From assembly GCA_038207585.1 (NCBI GenBank), contig JBBQZP010000021.1:13828-77827 (forward strand): 64,000 bases of DNA, given 5' to 3'. The DNA is from JBBQZP01 sp038207585 (GTDB lineage Bacteria > Pseudomonadota > Alphaproteobacteria > Rhodobacterales > Rhodobacteraceae). Below, one piece after another: positions 7,424 to 16,667 of this stretch; within the stretch, counting starts at the first letter, position 1, and the number at the start of each line of letters is the position of its first letter. The position numbers were made by a program, and so were the translations under genes. The notes beneath the pieces are model-generated. The model saw only the letters and a program-made list of their open reading frames with translations, did no database searches and was not told the origin of the DNA.

Positions 7424-9308
7424 ACGCAGGGTCGGTGTCGAGCATCAGCCGGTAGCGCGCCCGCGCCAAGGTTGCCCGGTTCACGATCTGTGGCGGGTTC
7501 AGGCTGTCAGGCGTTTCCATCCACGCGCCCGTGCGCAACCGGGACACGTCCCACGCGCTCAGCGCCGAAAGCGGCACGGCACCCGCAAGGCTAAGGCCAA
7601 CAGGCAGCAACCAGAACGTGACCTCACCCGCCGCAATGCCGCCAAGACAGGCCAGACCAAGCACCGTCTCGATGATGTGAAACCGCAGAAGGCTGCCCCA
7701 GCTTTGCTTGGCCCCGCTCCGGCTTTGCGGTGCCCAGATGTCTCGCTTTGACAGAACGGCGAACAGGATCGACTGCACCTGCTGAATCATCAGAATGGGC
7801 GCGTACAGGAACGACACGACGATCTCGATCAGCACTGCAAGCATGAAACGCGCCCGTCCGCCAAAGCTGGCCGCGCGAGGGCGCGAGGCCATGATGCTGA
7901 GCATCCCAAGCAACTTCGGCCCCAGAAGCATCGCCAGCACGCAGATCAGGAACAGGTTGCCGCCTGATACAAAGCCGTCAACCGGCTCTACGATCGGCGG
8001 TGCGCCTTCGATGCCCATTGCAACCGTTGCCATTTCGGGGAAAGCCCAGATCGACAGCAGAACCAGCCACAGCACCGCCATAAGGTAGCTGACAGCGCCT
8101 TGCAGCATGTGAAACCGCGACACCGCATGCAGACCCACTGCGGGGATCACGCGCAGGTGTTGCAGATTGCCCCGGCACCAGCGCCGGTCGCGCAGAACAT
8201 AATCGACCAACGAGGCGGGCGTCTGTTCATACGACCCATCGACCTGCGGCAGGAAACGCACGCGCCAACCCGCGCGCCGCAGCATCGCGGCTTCGACAAA
8301 ATCGTGGGACATGATCAGCGTGCGGCCACCGAAAATGCCTTTCAGATGCGGCAGACCCGCCGCCGCCGCAAAGGCGCGCGTGCGGATGATGGCGTTGTGA
8401 CCCCAGTAATTCGCCTCGCCCCGCGCCCATGTGGCCAGACCCAACGCCATAAGGCGGCCATGTGCGGCAGTGGCGAACTGCTGCACGCGGGCAAACAGCA
8501 CATCTGACCGGATCAGCCGGGGCCATGTCTGAACCAGACCCGTGCCGGGATTGGCGGCCAATTCACGCCGCAGGGTGATCACGGCATCCGCGCTCATCAG
8601 GCTGTCGGCATCCAGCACCAGCATCGCCTCGTATGCGGCGCCCCAGCCGGTGACCCAATCGGCGATGTTGCCGGTCTTGCGGTCGGTGTTCTTGTCGCGG
8701 CGGCGGTAGTGAATGGCGAAACGGTGGCCCTGCTCCATCCGCAAGGTCTGGAACGCGCGCCATTCCTCGGCGGCGATGCCATCGCTACGGGTGTCGGACA
8801 GGATGAACAGGCTGAAATGCCGTGCCTCATCTCGTGAGGACAGATCTTCCAGGAGCGCCGCCGCATTGCCGAACACATCGGCGGAGTCTTCGTTGTGGAT
8901 GGGGATCAGCAATGCCACGTTCATATCGGTAGGTATCGTGGCAAGAACCTCGCGGCGCAGCAGCTTTCCACGCAAATGCGAAAACAGCCCAAGCGCCGCA
9001 CCGGCAAGCGAGAACGCAATAAAGAAAAATGCAAAGCCAGCCAGCCACAGATGCAGTTTTTCCACCCAGGAAAAGCCGCCCCGCGCCAAACCGTTGGCCT
9101 GCGCAATAACGAATATTGCAGTCAGCACAGTTGTCGGCGCCAAAACTGCCGCACGCAAGATCCAGGCGCGGCGATCCGGCCCCTGCCCCACAACGTCCGC
9201 ATCGCGCAGGGCGGGAAGTACGGAAAGATTCTGCTCGGGCATGCGCAGGGGTGCCCGCTCGGGCATGGCGACCGGGGTCGCCGGGTAGTGAAGGGTCAGG
9301 CTGTCCAT
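7404..9308 (-). CDS. opgH: Glucans biosynthesis glucosyltransferase OpgH (MdoH)
   Basis: 634 residues from the ATG at 9308 (a TTG at 9320 is the alternative start). Inner-membrane processive GT2 that makes the beta-glucan backbone of osmoregulated periplasmic glucans from UDP-glucose. Visible features: membrane helices near residues 45-70 and 80-105, the GT2 catalytic core with MLVLDADSLMSADA (DxD) and MSHDFVEAAMLRRAGW, the RDRRWCRGNLQH segment (Q/RxxRW type), then several C-terminal helices. It overlaps the end of opgG by 13 bases and follows opgC-opgG on the same strand. It is shorter than E. coli MdoH, as in other alphaproteobacteria. Confidence 0.95.
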   Translation of the reverse strand: MDSLTLHYPATPVAMPERAPLRMPEQNLSVLPALRDADVVGQGPDRRAWILRAAVLAPTTVLTAIFVIAQANGLARGGFSWVEKLHLWLAGFAFFFIAFSLAGAALGLFSHLRGKLLRREVLATIPTDMNVALLIPIHNEDSADVFGNAAALLEDLSSRDEARHFSLFILSDTRSDGIAAEEWRAFQTLRMEQGHRFAIHYRRRDKNTDRKTGNIADWVTGWGAAYEAMLVLDADSLMSADAVITLRRELAANPGTGLVQTWPRLIRSDVLFARVQQFATAAHGRLMALGLATWARGEANYWGHNAIIRTRAFAAAAGLPHLKGIFGGRTLIMSHDFVEAAMLRRAGWRVRFLPQVDGSYEQTPASLVDYVLRDRRWCRGNLQHLRVIPAVGLHAVSRFHMLQGAVSYLMAVLWLVLLSIWAFPEMATVAMGIEGAPPIVEPVDGFVSGGNLFLICVLAMLLGPKLLGMLSIMASRPRAASFGGRARFMLAVLIEIVVSFLYAPILMIQQVQSILFAVLSKRDIWAPQSRSGAKQSWGSLLRFHIIETVLGLACLGGIAAGEVTFWLLPVGLSLAGAVPLSALSAWDVSRLRTGAWMETPDSLNPPQIVNRATLARARYRLMLDTDPAFSLAAE

Positions 9309-10825
9309 CTGTAAAGCCAAACTTCGCTGTAGGGGCCATTTTCCAAGGAAAGCTGGGCCCGGAATTCGATAACGGTCGCGTCGCCAGGATCAAAACTGAA
9401 CGCCAGTCGCGGACCGCCGGTATCGGGATTGATCTGCACGACAGGTTCGCCCAGCATCGTTCCCGCACTCGCCGAGAAAACGGCCTTGAGAGCAGAAAGT
9501 TCCGCAGGCAACAAATCCGTCGGCGAAAAGTCGACGGTTGCGACCAGACCGTGTTTGAAAGCCTTGCCCATTCGGGTGTTGGTGACTTGCGCCAGCATCG
9601 CGCCAAGATCAGGCTCCACTCCCCATTGCAAGCGGTAGCTGATCTTGTGCGCGCTGCCCGCCGCCCAGACATCCTTGGGCCGCCAATAGGCGACGATGTT
9701 GTCGTTGATCTCCATATCCGTGGGAATTTCGACCAGACTGACCGCGCCTTCGCCCCAACCCTCCATCGGTTCAACCCAAAGCGACGGGCGTTTTTCATAG
9801 CGCGCCACCATGTCGGCGTAATCGTCGAAATGGCGCGCGCGCTGCATCAGACCAAAGCCCTTGGGGTTGGTGTCGTTGAAGGTGCTGATCTGCACCGCTG
9901 CCGGGTTCGCCAAAGCGCGCCACAACACCTCGCCCGCGCCGTTCCACATCAGAAGGCCATCGCTGTCATGCACGGCGGGGCGGAAATCGTCGAACCGGTT
10001 ACGGTTGGTGGAATCAAAGAAAAACATGCTGGTCAGGGGCGCGATGCCGACATGCGACATGTCGGTGCGCGGGAACAATTCTGCCTCGATCTCCATCCGC
10101 AGGGTCGGGCCGGGGGTCACGGTAAAGTGGTAGGCCCCGGCAGTGCTGGGGCTGTCAAGCAGCGCGTGGATCACGAAACTTGCGATCTCGGGGCCGGGGC
10201 GTTCGATCCAGAAGGCGATAAAATCGGGAAACTCCTCGCCTGTGGGTTCGGCGGTATCAATCGCAAGGCCGCGGGAGGACAGACCATAATTCTGCCCGGT
10301 GCCGATGGCGCGGAAGTAGCTTGCCCCCTGCATCACCATGAATTCGGTAAAGATTTTCGGCTTTTCAAGTTCCGCACGCAGGCGGAAGCCGGAATAGCCC
10401 ATTGTGTCATCCACCGGCATCTGCGGGAAATTGTTGGTGGTATCAAAGACACCAAGGTTGAACGGCAGCACCCGCGACATGCCATCTTCAACCACGTTGA
10501 TCTCAACCGCGCGGGGCACGAAAAGGCCTGCCGGAAATGTATCCAGCCGCAGGCCGGCATCGGTGTGGTTCCAAAGCGCATTGCGGTCAGCGAACCAGAT
10601 ATGGGCGAAATCGTCATAGCTCAGATTGCGCCACGCCTCGGGCACCTGCGGGCGCGCGACGTAATCGGCGGCGGCCAGCGCCAATGCACGTTCCCGCACC
10701 ATCGCCGCCGAAAACGGCACCGCGTCGCCCGCCGGGGCCAAAGGCGTGACCGGCAGGTTTTGCGCGCGACCCTGTGTTGCCGCGGCAATGGCCATCAGAC
10801 CCGCCAGAAACTCGCGCCGGATCAT
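9296..10825 (-). CDS. opgG: Glucan biosynthesis periplasmic protein OpgG (MdoG)
   Basis: 509 residues from the ATG at 10825, which overlaps the opgC stop (ATGA). A signal peptide MIRREFLAGLMAIAAATQG leads into the periplasmic MdoG beta-sandwich: LSYDDFAHIWFADRNALW, then GASYFRAIGTGQNYGLSSRG and TSMFFFDSTNRNRFDDFRPA, both highly characteristic. OpgG acts in the periplasm on the nascent glucan backbone from OpgH; recent work on OpgG/OpgD ascribes beta-1,2-glucanase activity to this family. Tight opgC-opgG-opgH overlaps indicate one operon. No inverse second copy (opgI/opgD) is seen in this window. Confidence 0.95.
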   Translation of the reverse strand: MIRREFLAGLMAIAAATQGRAQNLPVTPLAPAGDAVPFSAAMVRERALALAAADYVARPQVPEAWRNLSYDDFAHIWFADRNALWNHTDAGLRLDTFPAGLFVPRAVEINVVEDGMSRVLPFNLGVFDTTNNFPQMPVDDTMGYSGFRLRAELEKPKIFTEFMVMQGASYFRAIGTGQNYGLSSRGLAIDTAEPTGEEFPDFIAFWIERPGPEIASFVIHALLDSPSTAGAYHFTVTPGPTLRMEIEAELFPRTDMSHVGIAPLTSMFFFDSTNRNRFDDFRPAVHDSDGLLMWNGAGEVLWRALANPAAVQISTFNDTNPKGFGLMQRARHFDDYADMVARYEKRPSLWVEPMEGWGEGAVSLVEIPTDMEINDNIVAYWRPKDVWAAGSAHKISYRLQWGVEPDLGAMLAQVTNTRMGKAFKHGLVATVDFSPTDLLPAELSALKAVFSASAGTMLGEPVVQINPDTGGPRLAFSFDPGDATVIEFRAQLSLENGPYSEVWLYRWTA

Positions 10826-12048
10826 AGCTTTGCCCCTTTTTTTGCCCAAGGCTTCTGCTTGAACCATTGCGCGGTGTAGGCCGCTACCGTGATCATCGCA
10901 AAGCCGATGGCATTGACCCAGATCATCGAAAGATTGCTGCGGCCGACCACGTCGAACACCATGCCCAACTGCAACGCGATGAACATCGAGAACACGAATA
11001 CCGCCAGCGATTGCTGACCCACGGTCGTGATCACCGCCATGAACCGCGCCCAGATCGCCGCCCACACCGGGTGATCGGGCCCCGCTGCAAGCCGTGATCC
11101 CTTGGGTCCGACAAGGCAGACCGCAAGATAGGCCAGCGCCAGAAAATGCACATAGCGCAGAATGCCGAACGACGATTTGTTGATCAGCACGCCGTATTCC
11201 TTGCGCCAGGCCTGAATGTCGGGCGAGATGTTTATGATGCGGAAATAGGCAAAAGGCACCGAAACCAGAACCACCACGATCGCCAGGATCACCAGCCTGC
11301 GGTCGACAGGCGGCGCCTTGAGCCAGCCTTTGGCAAAGGCAAAGCCGGTGAAAAAGATCAACTGCCAGCCGAACGGGTCAAAAAACCAGGGCCGGTCCGA
11401 GAAGGGCTCGGCAGGCAGGGTAAGGCCGCCGATATTGGCGAAAAGCCAGACGCCCACGACAAACACCGCCACCGCCCAAGTGCCGATCCGCGACAGCGCC
11501 ATGACCAACGGCATCATTGCCAGCACGACAATATACATTGGCAGAATGTCGAAATAATTCGGCACATACGTCAACGTCAGCAGCGCGGGCAGATAGTCCA
11601 TCGGGCGGTCGAAGAACTTGTAAAGGTTGAGTTGCGCGACATAATCGGTTGAGAAATCGCCATATCGGTTCATCGCGGCCAGCGTTGCCGCCACGGCAAT
11701 GAACAAAGCTATATGCGCCCAATAGACCTGCCAGACCCGGAACAGCACCCGCGCTGTGCCGATCAGCCAGCCCTGTTCGGAAAACACCCGCCCAAATGCA
11801 ATCGCTGACGCCATCCCCGAGCAGAACACGAACATCTCGGTCGCGTCTGAAAAGCCAAAGCGCGCGGGAATCCAAAGCGCAAGCCAGTCCGACGGAATAT
11901 GGGCGATCAGAATGATGAACATCGCGATACCGCGAAAGAAATCGAGCCGCAGATCGCGCGCCCGTGCAACCGGCACCGCAGACGATGCTGCACGCGCACT
12001 GTCTGCCCCGGTCAGGCCCTTCGTTTCCCCCAGGGCGGTCGAAGACAT
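10822..12048 (-). CDS. opgC: OpgC, succinyl/acyl transferase for periplasmic glucans
   Basis: 408 residues from the ATG at 12048, 8 bases from an AAGGAT site (an ATG at 12054 sits too close to it). Polytopic membrane acyltransferase-3-like protein with about ten hydrophobic helices. It opens with DLRLDFFRGIAMFIILIAHI, in which the R and H of the family are kept, and GFSDATEMFVFCSGMASAIA follows. In Rhodobacter the OpgC family adds succinyl groups to periplasmic glucans. Here it is the first opg gene, 25 bases after the TPR gene, and its end overlaps opgG by 4 bases. The order opgC-opgG-opgH makes substituent addition part of the same transcription unit as backbone synthesis. Confidence 0.93.
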   Translation of the reverse strand: MSSTALGETKGLTGADSARAASSAVPVARARDLRLDFFRGIAMFIILIAHIPSDWLALWIPARFGFSDATEMFVFCSGMASAIAFGRVFSEQGWLIGTARVLFRVWQVYWAHIALFIAVAATLAAMNRYGDFSTDYVAQLNLYKFFDRPMDYLPALLTLTYVPNYFDILPMYIVVLAMMPLVMALSRIGTWAVAVFVVGVWLFANIGGLTLPAEPFSDRPWFFDPFGWQLIFFTGFAFAKGWLKAPPVDRRLVILAIVVVLVSVPFAYFRIINISPDIQAWRKEYGVLINKSSFGILRYVHFLALAYLAVCLVGPKGSRLAAGPDHPVWAAIWARFMAVITTVGQQSLAVFVFSMFIALQLGMVFDVVGRSNLSMIWVNAIGFAMITVAAYTAQWFKQKPWAKKGAKL

Positions 12049-12073
12049 CGCCATGATCCTTAACGGTTAATTG

Positions 12074-13417
12074 CTATTGCGCGGCCAGATCGAACGGGTT
12101 CTGCCGCGCTGCAGCAATAGCCTCGCGGCGCTGCGACGTAAAGCGGTCTTCGTGTGCTCCGCGTCGCGCAACCCGCTGCATCAGGAGGGAATCCGCCTGA
12201 TCGAACCGGCCTGCGCGAATTCCCGCGTCAATCGTCAGACGCTCGAACACGTCGCGCTGCGTGTGGCTGCCACCGATGCTTTGCAAAATCGGACGTGCAG
12301 CGGTCAGCCCCGCGAAGGATGCGGTGAAGTCCCCTTCGGCAAAAGCTGCAAGACCGGCGGCAACGGCGCGGCCCGGATGCGCCATGACCTTGTCAAACTC
12401 AGCGACCGGATCTGTCGCATCCAGACGCGCCAGAAGCTTGTTGATTGCCGCATCGCGGGAGCCGCCGATCAGCGCCAGAATGTAGTGCAGATCGGCAAAG
12501 GCAAGGCAGGCATCGTCAACGCGGTTTTCGGCCAGATCGGCTAGTTCGTCCCACCGGTTGCCGACCGCCACACCGTCCAGCGAAAGCCGCATCAACAGCG
12601 ACGAAGCATTGGCGATATCGCGGTAATCGTCGGTCTTGTCGGCGCGCATTTTGTCGTCGTAAATCTCAAGTACCGTGGCCACTTCGCCCCGGTCCAGATG
12701 CAGCAGCGCCTTGTGCCACCAGACGTGATAGCGAAAGTTGTTGCAGCCCATCCACGAACCGGAGTTGTCTTCGATCAGGCGGATGCCTGCTTCGGTTTTG
12801 CCAATCGTATCATAGACATGCGCCACGGCATGCAGGCCCCAGGCGTCGTCTTCCGCATGGCGCAACCCCTCAATCCCTGCGGCTTCGGCCGCGTCAAACT
12901 CGCCCGATTCCTCCAGAGTGAATGCGTGACAGCCCAGCGCAAAGCCGCGCAACGGGTGATCGGCGTGCGCGTCCAGAACCCGTTCGACCGACCGTCGCAT
13001 GCCCGCGCCGTCGCCCATCACAAAGCGGATCGCCTGGCTGATTTTCATCGCCAGCGTATCGGCGGGGTTGGCGCGCAAAACGCTTTCCATTTGCGCAATG
13101 GCGCCCGTGGCGCGGCCCGCCATCCAGAGCGTCAAGGCCTCGACAAATGCCTGCTCGCGCGACGACGGCGCATCGCCCGCGCGCGCCAAAGCCAGCGCCT
13201 CGGCCGCCGTTGCCACCATCTCACGCCGCCCCAGAAGCATGCAGAACAGGCCGCGCACCGCCTGCGCCATCGCAAAGCGCGGGGCCGCTGCAATTACAGC
13301 CCCCAGATGCACCGGCGTTGCCGATCCATGGGCCAGAAACGCGCGCACCATGGCGTTCCAGTCATTAAGGCTGGTCGCGTCTGTCAGGGACACATCGCCG
13401 CGGCAGAGGTCTTGCAT
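12074..13417 (-). CDS. TTC38-like tetratricopeptide-repeat protein
   Basis: 447 residues from the ATG at 13417, after an AGGAGAA site; a longer opening upstream lacks one. All-helical TPR-type repeats run along the protein, with the conserved centre EDDAWGLHAVAHVYDTIGK and NNFRYHVWWHKALLHLDRGE that marks the TTC38 family (present from bacteria to animals; function unresolved). There is no signal peptide, so it is cytoplasmic. It reads into opgC-opgG-opgH with a 25-base gap and could be part of that transcript, but family knowledge does not tie it to glucan synthesis. Confidence 0.85.
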   Translation of the reverse strand: MQDLCRGDVSLTDATSLNDWNAMVRAFLAHGSATPVHLGAVIAAAPRFAMAQAVRGLFCMLLGRREMVATAAEALALARAGDAPSSREQAFVEALTLWMAGRATGAIAQMESVLRANPADTLAMKISQAIRFVMGDGAGMRRSVERVLDAHADHPLRGFALGCHAFTLEESGEFDAAEAAGIEGLRHAEDDAWGLHAVAHVYDTIGKTEAGIRLIEDNSGSWMGCNNFRYHVWWHKALLHLDRGEVATVLEIYDDKMRADKTDDYRDIANASSLLMRLSLDGVAVGNRWDELADLAENRVDDACLAFADLHYILALIGGSRDAAINKLLARLDATDPVAEFDKVMAHPGRAVAAGLAAFAEGDFTASFAGLTAARPILQSIGGSHTQRDVFERLTIDAGIRAGRFDQADSLLMQRVARRGAHEDRFTSQRREAIAAARQNPFDLAAQ

Positions 13418-13430
13418 CTGTTCTTCTCCT

Positions 13431-13442
13431 GGAACCGGTTCC
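13431..13442. promoter_or_regulatory. Perfect 12-base palindrome in the TPR gene leader
   Basis: GGAACCGGTTCC lies a few bases upstream of the ribosome site of the TTC38-like gene. The perfect symmetry with a CpG centre fits a repressor operator. No second copy was noticed nearby, so the call is tentative. Confidence 0.3.
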
Positions 13443-13617
13443 GTGCACATATCGGGTTCATTGGCCCGATTTGCCCGGTTGTCGCAAACAAATTGCGGTC
13501 AGGGCACGCGGTTGTGACCGGCGGTGATGCTTGCGTAATTAAAACAGGCGATTGTTACATTTCTGAGCGTTTGCAGAACTCGAATTGCGACAGTTTCCAA
13601 GGCTGCCCGATCCCGGC

Positions 13618-14811
13618 TCAATCTAACGGTTCGCCCTTTGGATGCGCTGCACGTACTGCGTCGGTATCCACACCCAACCGGGGCGGCGCAAGATCATAAC
13701 GCACCGGCGTGCGCGACAGCTTCAAAGGATTGCCGAGGACTCGCAGCTTTCCGCCGATGACGTCGGCGGAATTCATCTCCACAACCGCGCCGCGAGCCGT
13801 CGCCTGATCCGATGCCAGCGCCTGACGGGTGGTCTGAATTGGCCCCACGGGCACTTTCACCGCCTCGAGTGCTGTCACGATGCCCTGCATTGTTTGGTTA
13901 TTCAGCGCGGTTTGCAGCAACGGCAACAGCGTCTCGCGGTGGATAAGACGGGCCGAGTTGGTGCGGTATTTCGGATCTTCCGACAGCGCCGCCACTCCCA
14001 ACACATCGCAGAACCGGGCGAATTGCGCATCGTTGCCGACCGCCACGATCACATGCCCGTCCGACACCGCGAAGGCATCATAGGGCACAATGTTGGGGTG
14101 GCCGTTGCCGCGCCTGATCGGATCGACGCCCGATGCAAGAAAGTTCGTACCCTCATTGATCAGCCAAGCCATCGTCGTATCGACGAGGGAGATGTCGATA
14201 TGCTGCCCCTCGCCGGTCTTGTCGCGGTGGCGCAGGGCGGCAAGGATACCCACCGCCGCATACATGCCGCACATCACATCGGCGATGCCGACGCCCACCT
14301 TCGACGGCATCCCCGCCGCCTCGCCGGTCAGCGACATGATCCCGCCATAGCCCTGTGCCATCAGGTCGTAGCCCGGTTTTTCGCGGTTCGGCCCGGTCTG
14401 GCCGTATCCCGAGATCGAACAATACACCAACCCCGGATGCGCCGCACATAAGGTTGCATGATCCAGCCCGTATTTCGCCAGACCGCCGGGTTTGAAATTC
14501 TCCACCACGATATCGGCGCGGGCGGCAAGGCGGCGCAGAAAGGCCTGACCCTCGGGGTCGGCCATATCGACGGCCACCGATTGCTTGTTGCGGTTGGCGG
14601 CCATGAAATAGGCCGACAGATCCGTAGCCCCCGGTGCATAGGGCGGCCCCCAGCCGCGCGTGTCATCGCCCGCGCCGGGGTTTTCTATCTTGATCACCGT
14701 CGCACCCAGATCGCCCAGAAGCTGCGTGCAGTAAGGTCCGGCAAGGATACGGGTAAGGTCAAGGATGAACACGGCATCCAAGGCTCCTGGCGTTTTAGAT
14801 GCGTCCGTCAT
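13618..14811 (-). CDS. CaiB/BaiF family III CoA-transferase
   Basis: 397 residues from the ATG at 14811. Family III CoA-transferase: LDLTRILAGPYCTQLLGDLG near the N-terminus, VIKIENPGAGDDTRGWGPP, and the nucleophilic Asp region NRNKQSVAVDMADPEGQAFL. The IVVENFKPGGLAKYGL and YCSISGYGQTGPN motifs and the C-terminal DNAQFARFCDVLG-type segment follow. It moves CoA between acyl-CoA and a free carboxylic acid without forming an anhydride with a second chain. It overlaps the end of the thiamine-diphosphate enzyme gene by 17 bases, so the two act together; an oxalyl/formyl-CoA-like or 2-hydroxyacyl-CoA role is possible, but neither partner shows a defining motif. Confidence 0.9.
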   Translation of the reverse strand: MTDASKTPGALDAVFILDLTRILAGPYCTQLLGDLGATVIKIENPGAGDDTRGWGPPYAPGATDLSAYFMAANRNKQSVAVDMADPEGQAFLRRLAARADIVVENFKPGGLAKYGLDHATLCAAHPGLVYCSISGYGQTGPNREKPGYDLMAQGYGGIMSLTGEAAGMPSKVGVGIADVMCGMYAAVGILAALRHRDKTGEGQHIDISLVDTTMAWLINEGTNFLASGVDPIRRGNGHPNIVPYDAFAVSDGHVIVAVGNDAQFARFCDVLGVAALSEDPKYRTNSARLIHRETLLPLLQTALNNQTMQGIVTALEAVKVPVGPIQTTRQALASDQATARGAVVEMNSADVIGGKLRVLGNPLKLSRTPVRYDLAPPRLGVDTDAVRAAHPKGEPLD

Positions 14812-16417
14812 AGGCCCCCCGGTCGATGATCGCGGCAATTACGGTAAAGGTGTCGGCGGTCTGCGCTTCGGCCAAGGCCGTGGCAAGTTCCGCACGCGAC
14901 CGCACCGCAACCCCTGCCCCGCCAAACGCCCGGCCGATCGCGGCAATGTCGTGCATCCCGAAATCAACGCCGGTGTTTTTCATCTGGCGCTGGCGTTGTT
15001 TCAACTCGATCAGGGCAAGGCTTGCATCGACAAACACCACAAAGATCGTGCGCAGGCCCAGTTCGGCGGCAGTGGCAAGTTCGCCCGCCACCATCAGGAA
15101 CCCCGCATCGCCGGAAAAGGACACAACCACCCGCGAAGGCTCCACCAACGACATTCCCATCGCCAAAGGCACCGCACAGCCCATCGTGCAAAGGCCCGAG
15201 GATTGGACCAAGGCGCGCGGCTCGTAACAGGGCCACATCTGCGACAGCAGGATGCGGTGCGCGCCAGAGTCGGCCGAGGCCAGCGTATCGCGCGGCAGAC
15301 GCAGCGCACATTCGGCGATCACCGCCGCCGGGCCCCAGTCGTCGGTGATCGGGAACGCTTTGGCCAAACCGGCGCGGGCCTTGCCGGGCGCGCCATCTTC
15401 CCATGTTTTCTGCGGGTCAACCCCATCCGACAAGGCCGCAAGACTGGCCGCACAGCCCGCCACAAAGCTGATCGTCGCGTGGTGCATATAATGGTGGTTC
15501 GGTTCTGCCGTGATGTCGATCACATCCTGCCGGGAGGCGTCCCAGATGTTGCGCCAGCCGGTCCGCATTTCGATCGGGTCATAGCCCACACACAGGATCA
15601 GGTCGGCGGCATGGATCAGCGGCAGCAGGTGCTTGTCGGCCAACGGCGACAGACCGGCACCGCCCATTGCCATCGGATGATCTTCGGGGATCAGCCCCTT
15701 GGCCTTGTAGGTGGTGATCACCGGCACATGATGGTGCGTGGCGAAATCGGTCAGGGCGGCACCCGCTCCTTCGACCATCGCATCCAGCCCGACGATCATC
15801 AGGGGCCTCTTTGCCCCTGCAAGCATGGCGCGGGCGCGGTCAAGTGCGGCACCCGGGGCCGGGGCAACCGGGGCTACCGGCGCGCGCAATGGGTGGCTGG
15901 CGGCGGGGACCATCGCCTCGGCCACCGAGATTGGCACGTCGATATGCACCGGGCCGGGGCGGCCCTCCACCGCGATGGCAACGGCCTTGTCGGCGATCAC
16001 ATGGGCGGCCCCGGCGGCCAACGTGAAACTGGCCTTGGTGATGGGTCGGAACACCTGCGGCTGGTCCAGCACCTGATGGGTGTAGGTCTGCGCCTCGTCC
16101 GCATCGACAGCCCCCGACAGCACGATCAGCGGCACGCGGTCTTGTTGCGCGTTGGCGACCACGTTGATCCCGTTCAGCGCACCGGGGCCAAGCGTTGCCA
16201 CCAGAATACCCGGCGCGCCCGTGCGGTGATGCGCTGCCTCGGCCATGAAGCCGCCGGAATTTTCGTGCCGGACCAGAACGAAGGTGATCCCCGCCCGTTC
16301 CAGCGCGTCGATCAGCGTCAGCACTTCGCCGCCCGGCATGCCAAACGCGTGGCGGCATCCGGCGGCGTAAAGCCTTTGTGCCAGAACATCCGCGGCGCGT
16401 ATCTTGTGATCAGTCAT
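14795..16417 (-). CDS. Thiamine-diphosphate-dependent enzyme (acetolactate synthase/decarboxylase superfamily)
   Basis: 540 residues from the ATG at 16417 with an AGGGG site. Three-domain ThDP enzyme: the N-terminal Pyr domain has the activating Glu52 in LVRHENSGGFMAEA, then a middle FAD/transhydrogenase-like domain, then the C-terminal PP domain. The metal/diphosphate motif is SFSGDAGFL (G436-D437-A438). About 27 residues later, D464-A465 stands where most relatives have Asn-Asn or Asn-Asp, so the Mg ligand set is unusual. Residues HHYMHHA and QSSGLCTMGCAVPLAMG are also distinctive. It forms an operon with the CaiB-type CoA-transferase and is divergent from the tetR-RND operon. Decarboxylation or ligation of a 2-keto acid or acyl-CoA is likely; the substrate is unknown. 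Confidence 0.85.
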   Translation of the reverse strand: MTDHKIRAADVLAQRLYAAGCRHAFGMPGGEVLTLIDALERAGITFVLVRHENSGGFMAEAAHHRTGAPGILVATLGPGALNGINVVANAQQDRVPLIVLSGAVDADEAQTYTHQVLDQPQVFRPITKASFTLAAGAAHVIADKAVAIAVEGRPGPVHIDVPISVAEAMVPAASHPLRAPVAPVAPAPGAALDRARAMLAGAKRPLMIVGLDAMVEGAGAALTDFATHHHVPVITTYKAKGLIPEDHPMAMGGAGLSPLADKHLLPLIHAADLILCVGYDPIEMRTGWRNIWDASRQDVIDITAEPNHHYMHHATISFVAGCAASLAALSDGVDPQKTWEDGAPGKARAGLAKAFPITDDWGPAAVIAECALRLPRDTLASADSGAHRILLSQMWPCYEPRALVQSSGLCTMGCAVPLAMGMSLVEPSRVVVSFSGDAGFLMVAGELATAAELGLRTIFVVFVDASLALIELKQRQRQMKNTGVDFGMHDIAAIGRAFGGAGVAVRSRAELATALAEAQTADTFTVIAAIIDRGAYDGRI

Positions 16418-16612
16418 ATCGGCCCCTTTTTGTCCCGACATCCGCCTCATCGCGGCAGGCACGCCCGTATCCGAGGCAAGCCAAGATTTTCGCGCGGACG
16501 CAAGGGGGTCGCACCTTTGTGATGCGCAAATCGCCCGAAACCGTGCCGCTTTTTCGGGCAATGATCCCCGGCGTGGCAAAAACCCCGCCGCACGCGACCT
16601 TTTATCGACGTA

Positions 16613-16624
16613 AACCGGTCGGTT
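16613..16624. promoter_or_regulatory. Inverted repeat AACCG-GT-CGGTT, TetR-type operator candidate
   Basis: AACCGGTCGGTT has perfect 5-base arms around GT, a common shape for TetR-family operators. It sits in the divergent region between the ThDP gene (start 16417) and tetR (start 16707). Confidence 0.4.
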
Positions 16625-16667
16625 CAGCAATTTCGCTTGAAAGATACTGAGTTCTTGCTAATTACGC

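Noticed and set aside
9116..10879. 587-codon plus-strand frame opposite opgG/opgH
   Set aside because: No recognisable domain and fully covered by opg genes on the other strand.
14765..16522. 585-codon plus-strand frame opposite the ThDP enzyme
   Set aside because: Composition typical of an antisense shadow; the opposite strand has complete ThDP motifs.
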